A DNA stretch of 64,000 nucleotides from JBPOFY01 sp049889815 (lineage in GTDB: Bacteria; Verrucomicrobiota; Verrucomicrobiia; Opitutales; Coraliomargaritaceae), in assembly GCA_049889815.1 (NCBI GenBank), contig JBMHCR010000019.1:186001-250000 (forward strand). The letters are read 5' to 3'. A program made the translations under genes and the position numbers. Below, one piece after another: positions 9,421-19,105 of this stretch. Numbering within the stretch: the first letter of the stretch is position 1; each line of letters begins with the position of its first letter. Below the pieces are notes generated by a model. That model ran no database searches and had not been told where the DNA came from. It saw only the letters and a list, made by a program, of their open reading frames with translations.

Positions 9421-10615
9421 AGCGGTAGTGAAAGGCGACTCGAAGAGTGCGCTCGTTTCCGAAAACCTTCACCATCTCACGTGTCCAGGGACGATATGGA
9501 GAACGTTTCACAATCGCATTTTCGCAGATAATCGTCGCGATTTCACTGGCAGTGGATCGCAACACCTCCACGTCTTTTACGGCACCATCCGACTGTATGG
9601 TAAGCTGCACATGAACTGAAGCAGCGGTATCGATGGGCTGATAAAACTCAATTTCCTGATACCACCCCGTTTGAAGTGCTGCATAGAATTGCTGCTGATA
9701 TTCTCCGAATTCACTAAACGTCGCGTCGATCGCGAGCGTTCCGCGCAAGCGAGTTGTGCCTCGCGACTGCATGAGTGGTCCGCGGATTAGATTCGGATCG
9801 AGACGTGGACGCTCTCTGGGCATGGGCCTCGCATCCGGAGTGCCGCCACTGCCATCACCTGGTTGCGCTTGAGGTATCGGTTGGGTCTGCTGGGGCGGTT
9901 GGTAAACATTGATCGGTGCGTTGGGATCGATCGCCTCAGCGAACTCAAGCACTTCGCCAGAGTCGTCTAAGCGGCTCCCTGGCCCTTCCTCCGTTTCCGG
10001 TTCCTGATCAATAAAAGCTGGCTTTGGGAGTGGCTGAGCAGGAGCGATGGGTACCTGAGCCTGAGTGCCCGCCTTTCCGCCCCCGGCCCCCTCTTTTTCC
10101 CCTTGCTTCGCTTGAGGAGAATAGGTGCCGGGAAGAAGTGGTGGTGCTTGGGTGAGACTGCCCTGGGTAATCTTCTGCGAGTCCGTATCACCATCGACAT
10201 TCGGGGCCTCAAGTGGGACATCACTAGAACTCTCGCTAGCCGCTTGCTGGTTACGAAATGAATACTGATCTTGGCGATCGGGCTCGTTTTCGGGTACATC
10301 GGGATTGACCTCGACGAACTTCAGCTCTTCCGCTGTCGGCTCGACCCTCGGTAACAGTGTGAGTTCAATTTCATCCTCACCTTGTGAATAGGTCGCCGGC
10401 ATCTTAAAGAATTCCGTAGGGACGACCACCACCAAGCCAAAATGAATCGCAATCGCGATTAGTAAGGCGCAAAGCGATGTCCAGCGACGATTCTGCTGAT
10501 AGTTCTCAAAAGGATGCCTCCATTGAGACTCTGTTACCGCGCTGCTCAAAACTTGTTCAATTGGTTCAGCTTTTGTCCTAAAAGTCGAAACGATGTTCCG
10601 CCAAGCACGTCGCAA
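9419..10615 (-). CDS. TonB/TolA-like energy-transducer protein
   Basis: The product has up to 398 residues. One membrane segment (SLCALLIAIAIHFGLVVVV, about residues 47-65) is followed by a long Pro/Gln/Glu-rich linker of about 200 residues that could span the periplasm. The compact C-terminal domain (about 300-398) has the pattern of TonB-like carboxy domains: FYAALQTGW, then VHVQLTIQSDGAVKDVEVLRSTA and a final strand. Such proteins link inner-membrane proton force to outer-membrane machinery. No ExbB/ExbD gene is nearby. The longest frame starts at a TTG inside maf, overlapping its end by 38 bases; a start slightly downstream is possible. TolA-like or a generic TonB-family protein are alternatives. 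Confidence 0.6.
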   Translation of the reverse strand: MRRAWRNIVSTFRTKAEPIEQVLSSAVTESQWRHPFENYQQNRRWTSLCALLIAIAIHFGLVVVVPTEFFKMPATYSQGEDEIELTLLPRVEPTAEELKFVEVNPDVPENEPDRQDQYSFRNQQAASESSSDVPLEAPNVDGDTDSQKITQGSLTQAPPLLPGTYSPQAKQGEKEGAGGGKAGTQAQVPIAPAQPLPKPAFIDQEPETEEGPGSRLDDSGEVLEFAEAIDPNAPINVYQPPQQTQPIPQAQPGDGSGGTPDARPMPRERPRLDPNLIRGPLMQSRGTTRLRGTLAIDATFSEFGEYQQQFYAALQTGWYQEIEFYQPIDTAASVHVQLTIQSDGAVKDVEVLRSTASEIATIICENAIVKRSPYRPWTREMVKVFGNERTLRVAFHYR

Positions 10616-11162
10616 GGGTCTGAATCGGAAGCCCCATCACGTTCTCAACCGAGCCATCGACCGAATCGATAATCAGCTCGCGCCCCGCCTGAATTCCATA
10701 GGCACCAGCTTTATCAAGCGGGTTTACGATCTGAAAATATCGGTCGATCGTAGCATCATCCAAGTGCTTAAAGTGGACATGGCTTCCTTCAACAAAGCTT
10801 GCGGCAAAATCACCACCACTCCAACGCAGCGCAACCGCCGTGTATACCGTGTGCAATTTTCCGGATAAGCGCTGCAACATGCGCTTTGCATCGTCGAGGT
10901 CCACGGGCTTACTCAAGACTTCGTCATCGAGCGCAACTGTCGTATCCGACCCGAGCACCAGATCATTTGGAAACTGAGGCACCATCGTGTCCGCTTTGAG
11001 TTCGGCATTTTTCAAAACCATCTGCTCAGGTCCATTCGAACCAGAGTCGTCCTCATTCGCGTGTGATGGGTGTACTTCGAAGGCAAGCCCCAGACGCCGC
11101 AAAAGTTCACTACGACGCGGCGACGCGGATGCGAGAATTAGGCGATTCGGATGCTCAGCCAT
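10578..11162 (-). CDS. maf: Maf-family nucleoside triphosphate pyrophosphatase
   Basis: Maf proteins hydrolyse non-canonical or selected nucleoside triphosphates (dTTP/UTP in the YhdE subfamily). The 194-residue protein has the family signatures: LILASASPRRSELLRRLGL at the N-terminus, then LVLGSDTTVALD, SKPVDLDDAKRML and the KAGAYGIQ motif near residue 150. The start ATG at 11162 lies three bases after the tolC-like stop, so tolC-maf-tonB-like is one transcript. Maf also acts as a septation inhibitor in Bacillus when overproduced. Confidence 0.92.
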   Translation of the reverse strand: MAEHPNRLILASASPRRSELLRRLGLAFEVHPSHANEDDSGSNGPEQMVLKNAELKADTMVPQFPNDLVLGSDTTVALDDEVLSKPVDLDDAKRMLQRLSGKLHTVYTAVALRWSGGDFAASFVEGSHVHFKHLDDATIDRYFQIVNPLDKAGAYGIQAGRELIIDSVDGSVENVMGLPIQTLATCLAEHRFDF

Positions 11163-11165
11163 AAT

Positions 11166-12503
11166 TTATTCAAGCACGCGCTCCACGGATCCGATGGCAC
11201 GAGCAAACGCCAAGCGACTCAAACCATACAGATAGATCGCGCGCAGATGGCTGTTTTCGGCATCTGCCAAGCGTTGTTGCGCATCAATCAACTCACGGTT
11301 GTCAGCGAGGCCCTCGGTATAGCGCTTGCTGGCTTGATCGACCTCATCTTTTCCAAGTCGTATCTCATCAAGAGCAATCTCGATTTGGGCGTAACGGGAA
11401 TCCATATCAACCATCGCGAAGCGAAACTCACGCTGGATGGTATTGATCAAATTGCGCATCTCATACTCACGTTGGCGTTCGACAGCAATCGCCTCACGGC
11501 GCTCTGCCTGAATGAGTCCACCTTCAAAAAGGGGCACCGTCGCACGAATCCCAGCGACCCAACCTTCCTGCTCGTTACCGTCAAATGCTTTATCCGAATC
11601 ATATCCCCACTCGCCATAGAGTTCGACACTTGGCAGACGTTGCCATGCTGCTGCCTTTCGAGTCAGACGGGCCTGATCCAGTTGCAACTGTTGGCTCTGC
11701 AACTCCGGACGCAGCTCGACAAGGTTCTCCATGTTCGCATATTTCTTTAGCGATGGCGGCGCATTGATCCCATCGATGATCGAACGATCCAACGTGAGCT
11801 CACTGTCGAAATCTAGATCGAGTAAGGACTTTAACTGCAAAATCGAATCTTCAACCAACGCCTCCGCCTCCATAAGTGCACGCTCTTCCGTCGCAACTCG
11901 CACTTCCGCCCGAGTGACATCAATTTTAACCACAACCCCTGCTTCAAATTGAACACGCGCCAAATCCAACAACTCATTATAACGCTTTAGATTGCTCTTC
12001 ACAATTTCCACTCGGCGTAGATCCCGCAACTGGGTAAAATACAACTGCACGGCTTGATCCAAAATATCCTGCACTGCGACCTCATAGTCGTTATCAGCAA
12101 CCGCCTCTGCCAACTTGGCCAAGCGATAGTTGGAATACTTCGTCATATCGAAAATCGTCTGCGTGCCAACGAATCGTGAAATAAAGGAATTAAACGGCGG
12201 ACCATCAAACCCACCGCCCGCGAAGCCACTGCCAAACTGTATGCGTGATTGTTGAGCACGTAGCGACAATTGAGGAAGCAAGGCCGCGCGCTGCTGAAAG
12301 CTCTGCTCGAGCGCGCGTTTCACCGCCTCTTTCTGAAGGAGAACCCGTGGCGACTCTTCCTTTAGACGAGCGATCATTGCTTCGACTGTTAAAAACAAAG
12401 GCTCCACTTGCTCAGCTGGTGTCTTCTCCTCAGCAACAGAAATGCCGGGGAAGGCCAATGCCAAAACAAGGAATGCGCTGAAAGACTTGAGTTCTCTAAA
12501 CAT
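11166..12503 (-). CDS. tolC: TolC-family outer membrane efflux protein
   Basis: The protein has 445 residues from the ATG at 12503 (MFRELKSF), which is followed directly by a signal peptide ending at SVAEE. A longer frame upstream reaches 12587 but would bury that signal peptide. Two related halves of long helices and short strands match the OEP fold (QSRIQFGSGF, LAKLAEAVADNDYEVAVQDI, RVQFEAGVVVKIDVTRAEVRVATEE; second half QQLQLDQARLTRKAAAWQRLPSVELYGEWGYD). TolC proteins form trimeric channels for type I export and RND/MFP efflux. No adaptor or pump gene is adjacent; the partners must be elsewhere. Confidence 0.85.
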   Translation of the reverse strand: MFRELKSFSAFLVLALAFPGISVAEEKTPAEQVEPLFLTVEAMIARLKEESPRVLLQKEAVKRALEQSFQQRAALLPQLSLRAQQSRIQFGSGFAGGGFDGPPFNSFISRFVGTQTIFDMTKYSNYRLAKLAEAVADNDYEVAVQDILDQAVQLYFTQLRDLRRVEIVKSNLKRYNELLDLARVQFEAGVVVKIDVTRAEVRVATEERALMEAEALVEDSILQLKSLLDLDFDSELTLDRSIIDGINAPPSLKKYANMENLVELRPELQSQQLQLDQARLTRKAAAWQRLPSVELYGEWGYDSDKAFDGNEQEGWVAGIRATVPLFEGGLIQAERREAIAVERQREYEMRNLINTIQREFRFAMVDMDSRYAQIEIALDEIRLGKDEVDQASKRYTEGLADNRELIDAQQRLADAENSHLRAIYLYGLSRLAFARAIGSVERVLE

Positions 12504-12609
12504 CGTAAAATAGTAAGGCCGCGGTAACCAAACGAACAGGCCGCCAAATATCTCTGCTCGGCTACACTTTGCAAGTCGCCATATCAAACAATTGTTTTAA
12601 TTTTACTGA

Positions 12610-14256
12610 ATGAAGATCGGTCTCGCTCAAATCAACACCACCGTTGGTGACCTCGCAGGCAATAAGCTACTCATTCTCGATGCCTACAAGCAGCTCGTTA
12701 CTGAAGGTGCGGAACTCGTCCTCTTTCCAGAGCTGACAATCTGCGGCTACCCACCTCGAGATCTACTCTTTAAGAGTCAATTCGTGAGCGATGTTAACGC
12801 CACGCTCGCGGAAATCACCAAGAAAATCGACCAAGTCCCTGCCGTGATCGGCACCGTAACTGCGCGCGACTCCAACGAAGCCGGTCGCCCCTTCTACAAT
12901 ACCGCTGCTTGGTGCGAAAACGGGGAAGTGAAAACCGTGGCACACAAGTGCCTCCTGCCGAGCTACGATGTGTTCGACGAGGACAGATACTTTCAACCGG
13001 CGCTCGGTCCAGTCATCTACGAATGGCGAGGCAAGCGTATCGGCATCACGATCTGCGAAGACATCTGGACAGCTCCTTTCGTTTCGACCAATCGCCGCTA
13101 CAGTGTAGAGCCCCTCACAGCCCTTTCTGAAAAGGACATCGATCTACTGCTCAATCTTTCCGCCAGCCCATGGCACGACGGCAAAAATGAAGCCCGTGAA
13201 CCACTCCTTCAATTCGCAGCCGAACGCTGCAACTGCCCTGCCGTCTATTGCAACTCAGTCGGCGGCAACGACGAGCTGATCTTCGACGGCGGCAGTTTGA
13301 TCGCCGACCCACAACGCGGACTAATTGCCGGTCTCGCTGCATTCCGCGCTGAAAATCGCGTAATCGACATAGAATCCCCTGCTGGGGCCGTCCTCTCAGA
13401 ACACTTCAATTTAAAAGGCAACGCCGCGACCGAAAATGCGCTTGTGCTCGGCCTCCGCGACTACGCTCGCAAAAGCGGTTTCAAGAAAGCCGTCATCGGC
13501 CTCAGTGGTGGCATCGACTCCGCAGTGGTTGCCGCACTTGCTACGAGGGCATTCGGTGGCGAGAACGTCATCGGCATCGCTCTGCCCTCTTCCATCTCCA
13601 GCCAACACAGTCGCGACGACGCGGCTGCCCTCGCTAAAAATCTCGGCATCGAATACCACGAAATCGCGATTGCCGATATGGTAAGCGCAGCGGAGGACGC
13701 CCTCGCTCCACTCTTTGGAGGACTTTCTGCTGACGTCACCGAAGAAAACATTCAAGCCCGCGCGCGCGGCGTGCTCCTCATGGCCATATCCAACAAATTT
13801 GGTGCCTTGCTACTCACCACAGGCAACAAGAGCGAGATCTCGGTTGGCTACTGCACACTGTATGGTGATATGTGCGGCGGTTTAGCAGTGATCTCCGACT
13901 TGCCGAAGATGAAAGTCTACGCGCTCGCGCGACACATGAACCTTAACGGTGAGGTCATCCCGGTAAACACCATCGAGAAACCACCCTCCGCCGAACTCCG
14001 ACCCGATCAAAAGGATGAAGACTCCCTGCCACCGTATCCGGTGCTCGACGGCATCCTACATCTGTACGTTGAAGAAGGGCTCTCCTCTAACGAGATCATT
14101 GAAAAAGGCTACGAGAAGGAAGTCGTGCGCGACATCATCCGCAAAGTCGACCTCAACGAATACAAACGCAAACAAGCCGCCCCCGGCCTCAAAACCACTC
14201 CACTCGCCTTCGGCGTAGGCCGCCGCATTCCTATCGTCCAAAAATACGTGAGCTAG
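12610..14256 (+). CDS. nadE: Glutamine-dependent NAD+ synthetase
   Basis: The enzyme converts nicotinate adenine dinucleotide to NAD+ using ammonia from glutamine. The 548-residue protein is a two-domain fusion. The nitrilase-type glutaminase domain (1 to about 260) has the catalytic triad Glu41 (FPELTICGYPPRD), Lys113 (HKCLLPSYDVFDE) and Cys149 (ITICEDIW). The synthetase domain has the ATP-binding SGGIDS loop at 299-304, plus TTGNKSEISVGYCTLYGD and the late KPPSAELRPDQKDEDSLPPY segment. The start is the ATG at 12610, divergent from tolC with 106 bases between them. Confidence 0.97.
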   Translation: MKIGLAQINTTVGDLAGNKLLILDAYKQLVTEGAELVLFPELTICGYPPRDLLFKSQFVSDVNATLAEITKKIDQVPAVIGTVTARDSNEAGRPFYNTAAWCENGEVKTVAHKCLLPSYDVFDEDRYFQPALGPVIYEWRGKRIGITICEDIWTAPFVSTNRRYSVEPLTALSEKDIDLLLNLSASPWHDGKNEAREPLLQFAAERCNCPAVYCNSVGGNDELIFDGGSLIADPQRGLIAGLAAFRAENRVIDIESPAGAVLSEHFNLKGNAATENALVLGLRDYARKSGFKKAVIGLSGGIDSAVVAALATRAFGGENVIGIALPSSISSQHSRDDAAALAKNLGIEYHEIAIADMVSAAEDALAPLFGGLSADVTEENIQARARGVLLMAISNKFGALLLTTGNKSEISVGYCTLYGDMCGGLAVISDLPKMKVYALARHMNLNGEVIPVNTIEKPPSAELRPDQKDEDSLPPYPVLDGILHLYVEEGLSSNEIIEKGYEKEVVRDIIRKVDLNEYKRKQAAPGLKTTPLAFGVGRRIPIVQKYVS

Positions 14257-14310
14257 GAAACGAAGCATACGTGATTTGGAATAAAGAAAGCGGGAGATAA
14301 GGAAGAACAG

Positions 14311-14430
14311 ATGGAACTGGAAGGACTAACTGAAAGTGTCATTAGATACGTAATAAAAGCACTAGATCTAAAACACGCTCTACTATTCAACTCTGCAACT
14401 ATGCCACTGACGGTCAAGAGCGTCATCTAG
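14311..14430 (+). pseudogene. Possible remnant of a GxxExxY-type gene
   Basis: Within the 279-base gap before hemL, a frame of 39 codons starts with MELEGLTESVIRYVIKAL. This resembles the N-terminus of GxxExxY proteins (TIGR04256-like, a small PD-(D/E)XK-related family usually beginning M-E-L-x-x-L-T-E-x-V-I-G-A-A-I-E-V). The sequence then departs from the family and stops at 14430, far short of the usual 120-130 residues. It looks like a truncated or decayed copy. The match is by memory of the consensus and is short. Confidence 0.35.
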
Positions 14431-14535
14431 GACGCACCATAGAATTAGCCAGCTTTCCTAAGGCATACTTTCCTGACTCCCTGCTTTCCTCATTCACAAA
14501 TATACCGAGCAATAGCCAATTCAAATTTCCACGTT

Positions 14536-15813
14536 ATGAACTCTTCCGAATCTCTCTTTAACCGCGCTAAAGAACTCATTCCAGGTGGCGTCAATTCTCC
14601 AGTCCGTGCCTTCCGCTCTGTTGGCGGTGCGCCGTTTTTCACGCGTCGCGCTGAGGGCGCGCACCTCTACACTGCAGAAGGCACCAAACTAATCGACTTT
14701 GTTTGTACCTGGGGTCCTGCGATCCATGGACACAACGATCCAGATATACGCGCAGCAGTCGGCGAGGCACTTTCAAACGGAACCAGCTTTGGCACGCCGA
14801 ATCCATACGAGGTAGAAATGGCTGAGCTCATTACCGAGTTCGTTCCGTCAATCGAGAAAGTGCGTGTGTGCAATAGTGGCACCGAGGCTACCATGTCTGC
14901 CATCCGTCTTGCACGTGGATACACGGGACGCGACAAGGTTATCAAATTTGCCGGCTGCTTCCATGGTCATGTCGACTCGCTTTTGGTCAAAGCAGGATCC
15001 GGCGCACTCACACTTGGCAATCCTGACAGCGCAGGCATCCCAGCTAGTTTCGCTGCCGAGACCATCGTCGTGGACTACAACAACGCCGAGGAAGTACGCG
15101 CCGCATTTGAAAAACATCCCGAGCAAATTGCCGCGATGATTGTTGAGCCCTATCCAGCAAACTGTGGATTGATTCTGCCCGACGAAGGTTTCCTTGAACT
15201 GCTGCGCGAGCTCTGCACCGCAAACGGCACGGTGCTTATTTTCGACGAAGTCATGACGGGGTTCCGTCTCGCCAAAGGTGGCGTTCAAGAACGCGTTGCG
15301 ATCAAACCTGACCTCACGGCACTGGGTAAAATCATCGGTGGCGGTCTACCAGTCGGTGCCTTCGGAGGCAAAGCTGAGATTATGGACTGCCTCGCCCCAC
15401 TCGGACCTGTCTACCAAGCAGGGACGCTCAGCGGCAACCCGCTCGCTATGGCCGCGGGTATCGCCGCGTTGAAAAAACTCAAAGCCGAAGACCCCTATCC
15501 ACTCCTCGAAGAGCTCGGCAGCACGATCCGCAAATCGTTGATCCATGCGGCTAGCGAAAAGGGTCTGCCACTTCAAGTGCCACAAGTCGGCTCCATGTTC
15601 GCGATCTTCTTTGCCGAGGAACCCGTTCGCAATTATGGCGATGCCACAAGTAGCGCGACGCAGACCTTCAACAAACTGTTCCACTATGCTCTTGAGCACG
15701 GGGTCTACCTACCGCCATCGGCATACGAAACCTGCTTCATCTGCACGGCCCACAACGGTAACGATATCGAGCGTGCAGCCGATATCTTAGCTGCCGGCAT
15801 CAAGGCGCTGTAA
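14536..15813 (+). CDS. hemL: Glutamate-1-semialdehyde 2,1-aminomutase
   Basis: This PLP enzyme makes 5-aminolevulinate for haem and corrinoid synthesis by the C5 pathway. The 425-residue length is typical. Signatures are LIPGGVNSPVRAFRSVGG at the N-terminus, NSGTEATMSAIRLAR near 115, FHGHVDSLL, LIFDEVMTGFRL, and the PLP-binding Lys265 in TALGKIIGGGLPVGAFGG. It converges on fabF with 27 bases between the stops. No other haem gene is adjacent. Confidence 0.97.
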   Translation: MNSSESLFNRAKELIPGGVNSPVRAFRSVGGAPFFTRRAEGAHLYTAEGTKLIDFVCTWGPAIHGHNDPDIRAAVGEALSNGTSFGTPNPYEVEMAELITEFVPSIEKVRVCNSGTEATMSAIRLARGYTGRDKVIKFAGCFHGHVDSLLVKAGSGALTLGNPDSAGIPASFAAETIVVDYNNAEEVRAAFEKHPEQIAAMIVEPYPANCGLILPDEGFLELLRELCTANGTVLIFDEVMTGFRLAKGGVQERVAIKPDLTALGKIIGGGLPVGAFGGKAEIMDCLAPLGPVYQAGTLSGNPLAMAAGIAALKKLKAEDPYPLLEELGSTIRKSLIHAASEKGLPLQVPQVGSMFAIFFAEEPVRNYGDATSSATQTFNKLFHYALEHGVYLPPSAYETCFICTAHNGNDIERAADILAAGIKAL

Positions 15814-15840
15814 CTGTCAAAGGTAGGGTTCGTTTTCAAC

Positions 15841-17094
15841 CTAGAGCTTCTTGAACAAGAGACTGGCGTTGTGACCGCCAAAACCGAGGTTGTTACAAAT
15901 CGCTACGTTGACCTCATGGTCACGGGCTTCATTCGGCACGTAGTCGAGGTCGCAATCAGGATCCGGTTCGGTGTAGTTGATCGTTGGCGGCACTTTGCCA
16001 TCGCGGATCGCGAGCGCACAGACGGCAGACTCGATACCACCAGCCGCTCCAAGCAGATGCCCCGTCATACCCTTTGTCGATGAAACGGGAATCTTATAAG
16101 CATGATCGCCAAGAGACTTCTTAATCGCACCTGTCTCGAACTTGTCGTTGTATGGAGTCGATGTGCCGTGAGCATTGATATAGCTGACAGCCTCGGCCTG
16201 CACACCAGCATCATTGATCACTTTGGAAATCGCAGCACCAAGTGCCTTTCCTTCAGGATCTGGTGAAGTGATGTGGTAGGCGTCGCAAGTCGCACCGTAT
16301 CCAGCGATTTCGCAAATAATGTTCGCGCCGCGTGCTTCCGCGTGCTCAAGGGACTCCAATACAAGGACACCAGCACCCTCGCCCATAACGAAACCATCAC
16401 GACCTTTATCAAATGGGCGGCTGGCTGTTTGCGGTGTGTCGTTGTAGCTCGTGCTCATCGCCTTCATGGAGCAGAAGCCCGCATAACCCAATTCAGTAAC
16501 AGCAGCCTCGCTTCCGCCGGCAATCATAATATCGGCGTCGCTGTCGCGAATCATGTTGAACGCCTCACCGATACTATGCGTCCCCGATGCACAGGCACTC
16601 ACAATACCGTAATTCGGCCCCCTTGCACCAATCTCAATGGCAACCACACCACTCGCAATGTTTGCAATGAGGGATGGAATCATGAATGGAGAGACCTTGC
16701 GCGGACCACCATCATAGAGACGGCGGCTCTGGGTCTGAATCGTAATCATACCACCGATTCCAGAGCCGATGAGCACCCCAAAACGATCCGCATCCACGGA
16801 TGAGGGGTCCAAACTCGCGTGATCCAATGCCATTCGAGATGCTGCTACCGCAAACTGCGTGTAGCGATCATTTCGGCGAGCCTCCTTGGGATCCATATAC
16901 TTACCTGCTTCGAACCCCAAACACTCGGAGCCGACCTTTGAGGGATACTCGGTAGTATCGAAGGACTGGACGCTATCAATGCCGCTCTTTCCAGCGAGAA
17001 TGTTTTCCCAAAAAGCGTCCACGCCGTCACCAAAACTGGTGACGGTACCAATTCCGGTGATCACTACTCTTTTATGTTTTGGTGCTTCTTCCAT
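15841..17094 (-). CDS. fabF: Beta-ketoacyl-ACP synthase II
   Basis: FabF condenses malonyl-ACP with acyl-ACP in fatty acid elongation. The Cys-His-His triad is visible: Cys168 in VSACASGTHSIGEAF, the first His in NAHGTSTPYND, and the second in STKGMTGHLLGAAGG. I place the start at the ATG at 17094 (MEEAPKHKR), giving 417 residues. A TTG start at 17106 would lie in the T-tract of the terminator-like hairpin found just upstream. It is third in the fabG-acpP-fabF order. Confidence 0.96.
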   Translation of the reverse strand: MEEAPKHKRVVITGIGTVTSFGDGVDAFWENILAGKSGIDSVQSFDTTEYPSKVGSECLGFEAGKYMDPKEARRNDRYTQFAVAASRMALDHASLDPSSVDADRFGVLIGSGIGGMITIQTQSRRLYDGGPRKVSPFMIPSLIANIASGVVAIEIGARGPNYGIVSACASGTHSIGEAFNMIRDSDADIMIAGGSEAAVTELGYAGFCSMKAMSTSYNDTPQTASRPFDKGRDGFVMGEGAGVLVLESLEHAEARGANIICEIAGYGATCDAYHITSPDPEGKALGAAISKVINDAGVQAEAVSYINAHGTSTPYNDKFETGAIKKSLGDHAYKIPVSSTKGMTGHLLGAAGGIESAVCALAIRDGKVPPTINYTEPDPDCDLDYVPNEARDHEVNVAICNNLGFGGHNASLLFKKL

Positions 17095-17103
17095 AGATGT
17101 GAA

Positions 17104-17133
17104 CAAAAACTAAGCCGCGGTTAGGCGGCTTAG
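17104..17133 (-). terminator. Terminator/attenuator between acpP and fabF
   Basis: On the minus strand a perfect nine-base-pair stem (CTAAGCCGC with GCGGCTTAG, six-base loop) is followed directly by TTTTTG. It lies 26 bases after the acpP stop and ends about ten bases before the fabF start. Partial termination here would yield more acpP than fabF mRNA, matching the large cellular demand for ACP. The quantitative effect is inference. Confidence 0.75.
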
Positions 17134-17158
17134 CAGTTAAAGTTCAGAGGGGGTGGAA

Positions 17159-17413
17159 TTATCCGGCCTTCTCGGTGATGTACTTGATCACATCGCCCAC
17201 GGTTTGGAGCTTTTCAGCATCAGATTCCGGGATTTCACCATCGATCTCATCGCTGAACTCTTCCTCAAATGCCATAATCAGCTCGACCGTGTCGAGGGAA
17301 TCGGCACCGAGATCGTCGAGGAACGATGCTTCAGGTGTGACCTGCTCTTCGTTTACGTTGAGCTGGTCTACGATGATTGTCTTTACGCGTTGTTCGATTG
17401 TTTGATCGGCCAT
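17159..17413 (-). CDS. acpP: Acyl carrier protein
   Basis: The 84-residue acidic protein carries growing acyl chains on a 4'-phosphopantetheine attached to Ser39 in the GADSLDTVELIMAFEEEF motif. The length is slightly above the usual 77-80 because of a short C-terminal extension (DVIKYITEKAG is the normal end). It sits 35 bases after fabG and before fabF. Confidence 0.97.
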   Translation of the reverse strand: MADQTIEQRVKTIIVDQLNVNEEQVTPEASFLDDLGADSLDTVELIMAFEEEFSDEIDGEIPESDAEKLQTVGDVIKYITEKAG

Positions 17414-17446
17414 ATTTTTCTAGGTTTAAGTTAAGGATTTTTTGAG

Positions 17447-18195
<749 letters not shown>

Positions 18196-18331
18196 TGAGT
18201 AAAGAATTAAACAGTATCAGCGTACGCTGCGTTGGGGGATATTTCACAATATTCTAACATAGTTGGGCAAGCACGAATGTTGATTTCGAGCAATATTGAC
18301 ACAGCGCATAGAAATAAGCTCAAGTTCATGG

Positions 18332-19066
18332 ATGCCAGAACAGGAAGCGCAACGTATTCAGAAAATTATCGCCAATTCGGGGCTTTGCTCCCGACGCGAA
18401 GCGGAGCGGTGCATCGAGGACGGCGCGGTTCGAGTGAATGGAAAAGTCGCGCAGTTGGGCGATAAGGCGACGCTAGACGCGGCGATCTTTGTAAACAATA
18501 AGCCTCTTCTGACCAAGCATCAGGAACGTATGGTGACCCTGATTATGAACAAGCCAAAGGGGTTGATGTGTACCAATTCTGACCCACATGCCGAGCGCAC
18601 CGTGTTTGACCTGCTGCCGCCCGACTTGCTTCGACTAAGATTATTTTGTGCTGGCCGACTCGACAAAGACAGCGAGGGCCTGCTGGTGATCACCAATGAT
18701 GGTGATCTGGCCCACCGTCTGACCCATCCGAGCACAGAGATTGTGAAGCGCTACCGCGTAGTGCTTCACCGTGATTTCAATAAAGACGACATTCCAAAAC
18801 TCCTGAAAGGAGTCGAATACGAAGGCGATTTTTTGAAAGCCGAAAAAGTGCTACCAGCCCCACAAGCTGGCGATGGGCACCAACGCCGACTCGAAGTACA
18901 TCTACACCACGGCAAGAAGCGCGAAGTACGCCGCCTGTTTGAGGCTCACCGCTACTTCGTGAAAAAACTGGTGCGGGTGCAAATCGGTGGCATCGTATTG
19001 AAAAACCTGCCCAAAGGAGGTGTGAAAATTCTCGGCAAAAAAGATATTGAGCGACTCTTCGATTGA
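18332..19066 (+). CDS. RsuA/RluB-family rRNA pseudouridine synthase
   Basis: The protein has an N-terminal S4 RNA-binding domain (RIQKIIANSGLCSRREAERCIEDGAVRVNGKV) followed by the RsuA-type catalytic domain with Asp111 in AGRLDKDSEGLLVITNDG. It also has KRYRVVLH and the H-H-G-K-K-R-E-V-R-R-L-F motif shared by RluB/RluE/RsuA enzymes. RluB, which modifies 23S rRNA U2605, is the most likely assignment. I choose the ATG at 18332 (MPEQEAQ, 244 residues); a TTG at 18296 is in frame but adds a non-conserved Ser-rich stretch. Confidence 0.9.
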   Translation: MPEQEAQRIQKIIANSGLCSRREAERCIEDGAVRVNGKVAQLGDKATLDAAIFVNNKPLLTKHQERMVTLIMNKPKGLMCTNSDPHAERTVFDLLPPDLLRLRLFCAGRLDKDSEGLLVITNDGDLAHRLTHPSTEIVKRYRVVLHRDFNKDDIPKLLKGVEYEGDFLKAEKVLPAPQAGDGHQRRLEVHLHHGKKREVRRLFEAHRYFVKKLVRVQIGGIVLKNLPKGGVKILGKKDIERLFD

Positions 19067-19105
19067 TGCTCGTCAAGGACCGGACCGTTCAACATACTCA
19101 CCACC

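Noticed and set aside
12504..12587. N-terminal extension of the tolC-like gene
   Set aside because: The added residues precede a clear signal peptide that begins at the ATG at 12503.
15814..15840. Bidirectional terminator between hemL and fabF
   Set aside because: The TAGG/CCTA arms are short and bulged, and no T-tract is convincing on either strand.
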